Shown here one piece after another: positions 14,856 to 20,448 of a stretch of 20,448 nucleotides of DNA; the first letter of the stretch is position 1; each line of letters starts with the position of its first letter. The DNA lies in IMG/VR virus record IMGVR_UViG_3300009129_000112, positions 1 to 20,448 of that record. The stretch is one strand, 5' to 3'. The notes under the pieces were generated by a model. The model saw nothing but the letters and a program-made list of their open reading frames with translations, made no database searches and was not told the origin of the DNA. Source of the DNA: a virus. The position numbers and the translations under genes are program-made.

Positions 14856-17594
14856 TCATGCTACTGAAAAGCTAGTATCAGCTTCGGCATCAGCTATTGC
14901 TTCTTTAAATAGCTTCTCTGTTGCAGGTCCGTCTAATTTTAGTGTCACTTTCATCTTTTCTTTGTCCTTTCCGAGCCCCATAATGCTGTCCACGACACTG
15001 CCCAAGGCACCAGCGAGACCACCACCAGCGGCACCTTTCATTTTTTCTGCTGAAGTTCCGGTTGATATTAAAGCCATATTTTCCAAAACAGAAGTTATCT
15101 TTACTCCACTTCCGGCCTCCAAGGATTGAAGTTGAGTTTGCGCTTTCCAGAGAGAGGGTCCGAGTTCGCCAATAGATTTAGATAAATCAACATCTCCTAA
15201 TTTAGCCAATTCTGTGGCCATAGTTCCAATGGCCTCTGCCATTGATGCCATCGCTAAAGCTGCGCCAATGACACCAAGAAATAATCCTGCCAAAATGCCC
15301 ACTGCGGCCCAACTTACCGGATTTGAACCAAGGGCGTTTAAGGCCAGTGTGATAGCAGCGATTCCCAAAGCTATAAGGAAAAATCCTGCTGCTGCTTGAA
15401 AAGCAGAATCTCCAGCTTCAACAAATATATCAACAAGATATGCAAAAGATAAAATAATGGCAACAATTCCCAAAGCAATCAAAACTAAAGCACCAGCAAC
15501 ACCAGCCATTGCGCCAGCAAACGACCAAACTCCAGCAGATGCGCCGCCAGCGGCGGTTCCGAGCGCACTAACACCACCAGCGGCTGTTGAAGACGCAGTG
15601 CCAAATAATGGTATCAGTCCATTCAAGGCCGTAATCGGAAGATTCGCGGCGGCGGCGGCGGTTCCGAGGGTTCCAGTAGCTGTTGCCAAGGCCGCCAACC
15701 CACCAGCGGCGACAACGGCTTTTGAAAGGGCCGTCATTTGGACTGCGAGTGCCCCAACAGGGACAGCAGCAGGTGTTGATGCTGCTCCCAAAGCTGAAAT
15801 TGCTGGTACTAATGTAGCTGTTATTGAGATACCAGCAGCCGGGGCGTGCTTGGCTATTTTTTTGATAGCTTTAGATTGGGCAATAAGCCCTCCAGCACTA
15901 GCAAAAGAAGCAACCTTTAAGGCTTTTATGGGCCCAAGTATGGTTGAAAGGATTGATGTTAAAACAAAAAAGACAGCAACAACTCCACCAATCTTTACAA
16001 GGAGACCATCTTGCCACGATAGCCATTCAGCCAATTTTTCAATAAACGGGACCAAAGTTTCTTCAACAAACGGACCCATTGTTATTGCAAATTCCATAAA
16101 TGCGGCCTTAAGTTTCTCAACAACAGACATTGCTTGCATCATCCTTTCTTGAAATTCTTCCTCGGCTTTGGCGTTGTCTTTGGCGGCATCTTTAAAGCTT
16201 CTATATTCTTTTAAGTTCATACCAAAAATCTTTTGAGCTTTAGACATATCTTTAATGCCCACTGTGGCTGCGATTGCTTTTTGAGTAAAGCGATCCATAT
16301 TTTTAAACTGTTTGCCTTGAGCTTGCATGGTTCTCATTAATATTTCAATTCTTTCTTCTTCGTTCGCCATTAACATTTTAGTTGAAGAAAGTTGAGTTCC
16401 CATAATAGCATTTAGTTTAGCAGTGGATTCAGCAGCACCGGCAAAAGTATCAAATTTATCTGCAAGACCCAAAAGATCATCAACCTCAACACCAGCGGCT
16501 TGTGCGGCGGCGGCCACACCTTTAAATATTTTTGGGGCCTGTTTGCCATAGACAGCCAAAGACTTCATTGCCTTATTGAAGCCTTTTGTTATTTTACTTG
16601 CTGACATGCCTAAAGCCTTTCCAACCATAGCCATTTCTTTAGTGGCATTTGCTGCTGCTGCTCCTGCTAGTCCTAAGTTTTTACTCATAAACATAATACT
16701 TTCTGATGAGTCACTTCCTGAAACTTTCAATTTTTCTAAACCAGCAACAATATATTCCATTTCTTCGCGGGTCTGAGAACTCAAATTTAAAAATCCGGGG
16801 AATGCATTAAAAAGATCCCCGGCGGCTTTTGCTGCATCTTTGGCAGATATTCCAAAACGTCTAAAGTTTGATCCAACTTCTGCTATGTCATTATACAAAG
16901 CCTTACCTGCGCCTGTCTGCGCTGCGAAGGAGGCTGTTGCTTCGTCAACCGCAAGTGCATATTTTATTGTTTGTTGTGTAATATTTGTAAGCAAGCCAAT
17001 AGCGAGACTCATTGGATTAATAACTTCTTTGAAGGCCATTTTCATCCCGGCTATGCCGCCTTTAGATCTGGCAAATTGTCCTATCGATATCATATTGCCA
17101 ACTATTTTGTTTCCTTTTTGAGAAACTATTCCCATATGAGTTGCCATATCTTGGAACATTGGGCGAAGCTTTTTTTGGGCGGCTTTGCCAGCTTCACCCA
17201 TTTCTTCATACGCCTCTTTGAGCTTCAATGCCTCTTTTTCCGTTTTTTCCATCTGGTCGCGGGTGAAACCCATTTGGGCGGCAAATTTAGCCTCGGCGGT
17301 GGCGAGGTCTTCTTCGGACTCAATAAGATCGTCCATTGCTTCTTTTTTAGCTTTTAAAAACTCATTTGCTGCTTCGTATTGTGCAGTTGTGTCTCGCAAG
17401 ATTCCAGCAAGTTCCATTTCGCGAGCGGATCTTTCTAAAGTAGCACGGGAAGACTCCTCAGACAATTTGTTATTTTCCAACAGCTTGTCATTCATTTCTT
17501 TATAAATCTCTAGTTTTTCTTTTTCAGTGAGATTTAGTTTTTTATTTGCTTCTGTTTGTTGTTCTGTATTTTGAGTCTTCTTATCTTTGGACAT
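14856..17594 (-). CDS. Tail tape measure protein, 912 aa
   Basis: Sets tail length and occupies the tube lumen; its end may enter the host envelope during DNA injection. The N-terminal 150 residues are a Lys/Glu-rich coiled coil. The middle is Ala- and Lys-rich helical, and there are strongly hydrophobic stretches at about residues 540-580 (VVAVFFVLTSILSTILGPIK) and 685-790 (ALVLIALGIVAIILSFAYLV and others). That mix of coiled coil, Ala/Gly-rich low complexity and membrane-like segments is characteristic of tape measures. At about 0.15 nm per residue, 912 residues would imply a tail near 137 nm, by the rule known from lambda-like phages. The ATG at 17594 follows GAGG, three bases after the upstream stop. 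Repeated GCG/GCC codons in the Ala-rich part create long open frames on the other strand. Confidence 0.92.
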   Translation of the reverse strand: MSKDKKTQNTEQQTEANKKLNLTEKEKLEIYKEMNDKLLENNKLSEESSRATLERSAREMELAGILRDTTAQYEAANEFLKAKKEAMDDLIESEEDLATAEAKFAAQMGFTRDQMEKTEKEALKLKEAYEEMGEAGKAAQKKLRPMFQDMATHMGIVSQKGNKIVGNMISIGQFARSKGGIAGMKMAFKEVINPMSLAIGLLTNITQQTIKYALAVDEATASFAAQTGAGKALYNDIAEVGSNFRRFGISAKDAAKAAGDLFNAFPGFLNLSSQTREEMEYIVAGLEKLKVSGSDSSESIMFMSKNLGLAGAAAANATKEMAMVGKALGMSASKITKGFNKAMKSLAVYGKQAPKIFKGVAAAAQAAGVEVDDLLGLADKFDTFAGAAESTAKLNAIMGTQLSSTKMLMANEEERIEILMRTMQAQGKQFKNMDRFTQKAIAATVGIKDMSKAQKIFGMNLKEYRSFKDAAKDNAKAEEEFQERMMQAMSVVEKLKAAFMEFAITMGPFVEETLVPFIEKLAEWLSWQDGLLVKIGGVVAVFFVLTSILSTILGPIKALKVASFASAGGLIAQSKAIKKIAKHAPAAGISITATLVPAISALGAASTPAAVPVGALAVQMTALSKAVVAAGGLAALATATGTLGTAAAAANLPITALNGLIPLFGTASSTAAGGVSALGTAAGGASAGVWSFAGAMAGVAGALVLIALGIVAIILSFAYLVDIFVEAGDSAFQAAAGFFLIALGIAAITLALNALGSNPVSWAAVGILAGLFLGVIGAALAMASMAEAIGTMATELAKLGDVDLSKSIGELGPSLWKAQTQLQSLEAGSGVKITSVLENMALISTGTSAEKMKGAAGGGLAGALGSVVDSIMGLGKDKEKMKVTLKLDGPATEKLFKEAIADAEADTSFSVA

Positions 17595-17597
17595 TTA

Positions 17598-17954
17598 TTA
17601 TTCCTCATCTTTAAAGGGCCACAATAATCCTGTGGTTGCCTCAAACTTCCTTACTGCTGTATTTAGTCTTTCTCTGGCTTTTGCGGTTTGAAGATGATCT
17701 TTTCCGTGTTGAGAATAAGCATCAAGATAGTTTTTTTCACTAACAATGGCATCAGCATAAGATTTAACATCTCTATGTTTGCCTCTAATAATAAATTTAG
17801 GACCTTGGACTACTTCTTCGTCGTCTTCATTCAAATTGGCAACCATTTGAACGTCATCGCCATACATCCATTTTAAAAGAGTTTTAGACCAAGCTCCAAG
17901 TGCTTCCATATAACTCTCTTTTAATAGTTTTTTGTTTGAAAAATCTATAATCAT
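17598..17954 (-). CDS. Unrecognised small protein upstream of the tape measure, 118 aa
   Basis: The frame is open from 18005, but the ATG at 17954 sits behind a GGGGGGA ribosome site and starts a normal soluble sequence (MIIDFSNKKLLKES), whereas the upstream extension would begin in the terminator region. I do not recognise the family. It is a hydrophilic, mostly helical protein with WSKTLLKWMYG near the N-terminus, an acidic stretch (NEDDEEVVQG), a basic segment (IIRGKHRDVKSY) and an aromatic end (LLWPFKDEE). It stands three bases before the tape measure and just after a terminator. Position suggests a tail assembly factor or a minor tail protein. It is the first gene after the terminator, yet no consensus promoter is visible before it. 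Confidence 0.7.
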   Translation of the reverse strand: MIIDFSNKKLLKESYMEALGAWSKTLLKWMYGDDVQMVANLNEDDEEVVQGPKFIIRGKHRDVKSYADAIVSEKNYLDAYSQHGKDHLQTAKARERLNTAVRKFEATTGLLWPFKDEE

Positions 17955-17991
17955 AAAAAAATCCCCCCAATCAAGAATAAATAGTTTGAAT

Positions 17992-18015
17992 AAAAAAATG
18001 CCCAAGGGGGCATTT
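17992..18015 (-). terminator. Intrinsic terminator between the baseplate chaperone and tape-measure genes
   Basis: On the minus strand AAATGCCC pairs with GGGCATTT (8 bp, perfect) around a CCTT loop, and the T-run continues to seven T. It starts two bases after the stop of the small chaperone-like ORF. It would reduce transcription into the tape-measure operon. Confidence 0.85.
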
Positions 18016-18017
18016 CA

Positions 18018-18287
18018 TTATCTTTTTCTAGACGCTTTATCATAATGCTTTTTTTCGTCTTCAAACTGTTTTTCAAGTCTTTTCAAGAACCAAAGTCGAA
18101 GTCCGACAGGCAAATTATATGCCTCTGTTAACGACCAACCACCATGATATTTTAATAGAAAAAACTGTTCATAAACAGCTTCCATATATCTATCGGTCAG
18201 GCCAAAAAAAGTCCGCTGTAAAGGGCACCTCCATGTCCTCTTCATGATTACAGGAGGAGCAAACATAGTTTTCTGTAATCTGGACAC
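18018..18287 (-). CDS. Small tail/baseplate assembly chaperone domain, probably made as a frameshift extension
   Basis: The open frame spans 89 codons, but the first half overlaps the gp26-like gene in another frame, and none of its ATG codons has a good ribosome site. The part after the overlap is well formed: LTDRYMEAVYEQFFLLKYHG, then GWSLTEAYNLPVGLRLWFLK and a Lys/Glu-rich helical end. A short aromatic helical domain with a G-W-S-x-x-E-x-x-x-L-P pattern fits tail assembly chaperones of the gpT or gp51 kind. The frames meet at a T7 run (18204-18210), where a +1 (or -2) slip would join residue 279 of the gp26-like protein to 61 residues of this ORF, giving about 340 residues. Separate initiation at the ATG at 18185 (55 residues) is possible but has no Shine-Dalgarno. 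T4 has gene 51 after gene 26, which fits the order. Confidence 0.6.
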   Translation of the reverse strand: MSRLQKTMFAPPVIMKRTWRCPLQRTFFGLTDRYMEAVYEQFFLLKYHGGWSLTEAYNLPVGLRLWFLKRLEKQFEDEKKHYDKASRKR

Positions 18288-19041
18288 TGGGTGTGGCTTC
18301 TTTATAACATGCTCTCAAGTGACGAGAGTCCAAAGTTGGCATATTATTTACATAATGATTAATAACGCCTTGATCAGTGTGTCCCTCAACTGAAACTATC
18401 ATTCTTTTATATTGATCAGAGAACATAGCATCGGCATCTTTTGCTTTGGACTTCTTTAGAGTCAATTGACTAAGATAAGTTTCATCTTTTCCCATTAATA
18501 ATTTAAATTTTACTTTAAATTTCGATAAAGGCATTTCAGTTGCAAAGTATCCATCTTCAGATTTGGTTAAGTCTATCTTTTCGTTCAATCGACTTTCATC
18601 AATCGTTCTTTTGTTTAGATCAAATGTAAAATGCACTTTCTCCCCACAAGAAGGACAGCCAACTTGTGTTTCATAATCTGCCCCATAGCCAGAAATTCTA
18701 GCTGAAATCAAAATTGCATTACGATCCCCAACAAGCATTTCCGATGCTTTAAGATTTTTATTAACAATAATATTATCTAAAAATCTTTCAACAGCAAGAC
18801 CTTTTTTTAATAATGTGCGAGAAGACAAAATATCTTCATCTTTTGCTGTCATAAACCTTATTTCTATTGTTTCTTGGCCGCAGAGGGGGTGACCCTCTGG
18901 ATATCCAACCCCGACAGAAGGCAGTTCAACAAATTCTGTCGGTGCAACAAAGTGTAAAGGACTTACACCTGATTCAACTGGAGGAGGCGGTTCAGCCTGA
19001 ACTGTGGCTCCGGTTCTCTCCAAATTATTTCTTTTACCCAA
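18190..19041 (-). CDS. 26: gp26-like baseplate protein with zinc ribbon, 283 aa
   Basis: The start is TTG at 19041, behind GCGAGGTG; no better ATG precedes the conserved region. The conserved segment VELPSVGVGYPEGHPLCGQE followed by IEIRFMTAKDEDIL is that of the T4_baseplate (gp26) family of contractile phages. Two cysteine pairs, C129-x-x-C132 and C261-x-x-C264, would form a zinc ribbon holding the two ends of the fold together. T4 gp26 (208 aa) is needed for hub assembly. The N-terminal 25 residues are Pro-rich and variable. The gene ends in FFWPDR over a T7 run, where the reading frame of the following small ORF begins to diverge, which makes a frameshifted longer form likely. Confidence 0.8.
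   Translation of the reverse strand: MGKRNNLERTGATVQAEPPPPVESGVSPLHFVAPTEFVELPSVGVGYPEGHPLCGQETIEIRFMTAKDEDILSSRTLLKKGLAVERFLDNIIVNKNLKASEMLVGDRNAILISARISGYGADYETQVGCPSCGEKVHFTFDLNKRTIDESRLNEKIDLTKSEDGYFATEMPLSKFKVKFKLLMGKDETYLSQLTLKKSKAKDADAMFSDQYKRMIVSVEGHTDQGVINHYVNNMPTLDSRHLRACYKEATPSVQITENYVCSSCNHEEDMEVPFTADFFWPDR
18204..18210 (-). other. Candidate programmed frameshift site (T7 run)
   Basis: In the gp26-like frame the codons are GAC TTT TTT TGG. Two Phe-tRNAs on TTT TTT can slip forward one base and still pair fully with T residues. The next codons then read GGC CTG ACC, entering the small chaperone-like frame. A -2 slip by one tRNA would reach the same frame. Classical -1 slippage would not. 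Confidence 0.5.
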
Positions 19042-19066
19042 TTTTCACCTCGCTTAAAAAAGAAAA

Positions 19067-19552
19067 TTATTTTATATCACACCATTCATAGGATATAGTT
19101 ATCTCTATAGTATATAGTTCGTCATCAGAATAATCTAGCTCTCCATAAGATATCCCGGAGATAAACCAGTCATTTAATTCAAAAGCTTGACCTGCTTTTG
19201 CGCCACTTTTATCAAGAAGTTCAATCAACATTTTTTCTTGAAGGGGGCCTTTAAAGTTACTCACTATTCCACCTTTGGGAGAAGCTGGATTCCAGTTATG
19301 TCCATTGTTATGAACGAGGGCTGTAATCTTTTCTAATGTTTTGCTATCTGCGACAAGTGTAATTGTAATGTCTTGCCAACTTAAAACCCCTGCAACCTTT
19401 GTCATATGATTTAGGACTTGATAAGAATTTTGATTTACTTCAAACGTTGGAAGTGTTACTGATTTAACAAGATGGATGTCTTCAGTGAGACCTGTGACTT
19501 TGAATCTATACTTTCTTAAAGGTTCAGATTCTGTGCTACTCCAAAATCCCAT
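19067..19552 (-). CDS. Second tail tube-like protein (gp19 family), 161 aa
   Basis: A paralogue of the gene just upstream: both begin M-(A/G)-F-W-S-S and continue with x-x-Y-R-F-K-V-T. They share the middle strand SWQDITITLV (compare SWSEVTVNMV) and the end GELDYSDDELYTIEITISYE (compare GDLDYSNDELKTVELTIRYD). This is the T4 gp19-type tube fold. The ATG at 19552 follows AGAGG. Which copy forms the main tube cannot be read from sequence; the other may make the first or last ring (gp54 or terminator-like) or a spike adaptor. It follows the first copy by 13 bases, in the order sheath, tube, tube, gp26. Confidence 0.85.
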   Translation of the reverse strand: MGFWSSTESEPLRKYRFKVTGLTEDIHLVKSVTLPTFEVNQNSYQVLNHMTKVAGVLSWQDITITLVADSKTLEKITALVHNNGHNWNPASPKGGIVSNFKGPLQEKMLIELLDKSGAKAGQAFELNDWFISGISYGELDYSDDELYTIEITISYEWCDIK

Positions 19553-19565
19553 TTATTAACCTCTG

Positions 19566-20096
19566 TTAGGCACCCTCTTGGGTAAAATAAGTCGCACCGT
19601 CGGAGTCGGTATGAACAGCCCAGTCATAACGAATTGTAAGTTCAACTGTTTTTAATTCATCATTGCTATAATCTAAATCTCCAAATTTAGCAGCTTTAAT
19701 AAAAGAATTCTTTAACTCCCACTTTTCGACGGATACGCCTTCTTTATCAAGAACCTCGATTACAACAAGTAAACCACTATTCGTTTTGTCAATGGTAGCT
19801 TTGTTCACTGCACTAGTTGAGCCTCCGGGAACAAGATATCCCATCTCCTTCAACATCTTATTTAATTCGGCGGCTGCATCGGGAGTAATTGGATCAACCA
19901 TATTAACGGTAACCTCCGACCAGCTAACTCTACCCGGAAAATAATATTTATTATCCATATGATTATGTTCTACCTCAGAAACATCATAAGAGGGTAAAGT
20001 ACAAGTTTTAGCATACCAAATGGCATTGCCTCCAATGGTAACTTTAAATCTATAATTTCTCTTTGCTTCTGAGTCTGCGCTGCTCCAAAATGCCAT
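19566..20096 (-). CDS. 19: Tail tube protein (gp19-like), 176 aa
   Basis: Forms the inner tube of the contractile tail. Residues 13-40 (NYRFKVTIGG, then TCTLPSYDVS) and the C-terminal GDLDYSNDELKTVELTIRYD give the strand pattern of T4 gp19 and related tube proteins; the length (176 aa) is close to T4 gp19 (163 aa). The start is the ATG at 20096 behind AGGAG, at a rather long spacing. It directly follows the tail sheath gene, the usual gp18-gp19 order. The acidic and basic loops (residues about 100-120, with GGSTSAVNKATIDKT) differ most from the downstream copy. Confidence 0.92.
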   Translation of the reverse strand: MAFWSSADSEAKRNYRFKVTIGGNAIWYAKTCTLPSYDVSEVEHNHMDNKYYFPGRVSWSEVTVNMVDPITPDAAAELNKMLKEMGYLVPGGSTSAVNKATIDKTNSGLLVVIEVLDKEGVSVEKWELKNSFIKAAKFGDLDYSNDELKTVELTIRYDWAVHTDSDGATYFTQEGA

Positions 20097-20137
20097 AATA
20101 TGTTTTCTCCTGTTACTTTATATTAAGTAGTTGATTA

Positions 20138-20448
20138 TTAAAATTCAATGCCGCTTCTGGTAACAATAAAGTCGATTGCAATGAATTCGATTGATTTTGT
20201 TGGTTTAATAAAAATCTTAGCGTTCATAATGTTCTGATCTTTTTCCGCGTCTGTGGTTGTTGAGTCATCTAATACAATCTTGTATTCTTCAATACCAAAT
20301 CTTCCTTGAACATCTCTCAAGATCAAATCGGCTTTGGTGCTAAATTTGGTCCAAGTAGTTTGCTCGTTCGGATCGAAAAGAATCGAATCAGCAACTTTAC
20401 TAATTTTCTTTTTAAGATAAACTAGAAGTCTTCGGACATTTACCCTAT
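20138..20448 (-). CDS. 18: Contractile tail sheath protein (C-terminal part, runs off the right edge)
   Basis: The frame is open to the window edge and the start is outside. The last 103 residues begin RVNVRRLLVYLKKKISKVAD and continue FDPNEQTTWTKF, DLILRDVQGRFGIEEYKIV, DDSTTTDAEKDQN and end IKPTKSIEFIAIDFIVTRSG. This is the conserved C-terminal domain of contractile tail sheaths (gp18-like), which contacts the tube and links neighbouring sheath subunits. It is followed 41 bases later by the tail tube gene, the classical arrangement. Confidence 0.95.
   Translation of the reverse strand, partial: RVNVRRLLVYLKKKISKVADSILFDPNEQTTWTKFSTKADLILRDVQGRFGIEEYKIVLDDSTTTDAEKDQNIMNAKIFIKPTKSIEFIAIDFIVTRSGIEF

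Noticed and set aside
15640-15665. GCG/GGC triplet run
   Set aside because: These are alanine codons of the tape measure, not a repeat element.
15457-16152. Long plus-strand open frame (231 codons), Ala/Pro-rich
   Set aside because: It is the mirror of the Ala-rich tape measure gene; GC-rich alanine codons remove stops on the other strand. There is no ribosome site and the composition is low-complexity.
17955-18005. N-terminal extension of the small gene before the tape measure
   Set aside because: The extension would be translated from the terminator region without a Shine-Dalgarno; GGGGGGA is placed for the ATG at 17954.
1-20448. tRNA genes, CRISPR arrays, insertion sequences or attachment sites
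   Set aside because: No cloverleaf-like segment, regularly spaced repeat, transposase or flanking direct repeat was found on reading both strands; a tRNAscan-SE run would settle the tRNA question.

Overview
This window is part of the genome of a tailed phage with a contractile tail, of distant T4-like character. Evidence is a tail sheath C-terminus, gp19-like tube proteins, a gp26-like baseplate protein, a tape measure, a gp53/LysM-like wedge protein, a giant hub-like protein, a gp32-like single-strand binding protein and a UvsX/RecA-like recombinase. Every gene I can support lies on the minus strand, so transcription runs from high to low coordinates. Shine-Dalgarno sites (AAGGAG, GGAGG) and two consensus sigma-70 promoters point to a bacterial host. 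The DNA is AT-rich except for one GC-richer block inside the largest gene. I cannot name the host or the phage lineage. No tRNA, IS element or CRISPR array was seen, and no gene-free stretch exceeds 300 bases.

Structural module (20448 to 6766, in transcription order): tail sheath (partial), two tandem tail-tube paralogues, a gp26-like zinc-ribbon baseplate protein, and an overlapping small ORF that is probably made by ribosomal frameshifting at a T7 run. An intrinsic terminator follows. Then come a small unknown protein, a 912-residue tape measure, a tube/baseplate junction protein, a gp53-like LysM protein, an 1831-residue hub-like protein and a 457-residue structural protein. Most of these are packed with overlaps or gaps of a few bases.

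DNA-metabolism module (6754 to 3384): a compact family A DNA polymerase without an exonuclease domain; a 267-residue tubulin/FtsZ-like protein starting with GTG inside the polymerase stop; an EcoRI-like restriction endonuclease; and a Dam-type adenine methyltransferase overlapping the nuclease by 4 bases. They follow the tail genes without a visible terminator, so they look like one transcription unit.

Left module (3295 to 1): a small SH3-like (WYL_2-type) protein and gp32, each behind its own near-identical TTGACA-N17-TATAAT-type promoter. These are followed by tandem terminators, a 35-residue predicted lipoprotein, a ParB/sulfiredoxin-like protein, a candidate PD-(D/E)XK nuclease and the start of UvsX. 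The gp32 transcript would begin almost directly with an 8-bp GC hairpin.

The most interesting content is the tubulin-like protein between a minimal DNA polymerase and a complete restriction-modification pair. A reasonable but untested picture is that the phage modifies its own DNA, cuts unmodified host DNA, replicates with PolA, gp32 and UvsX, and uses a small cytoskeletal filament to position DNA or capsids.
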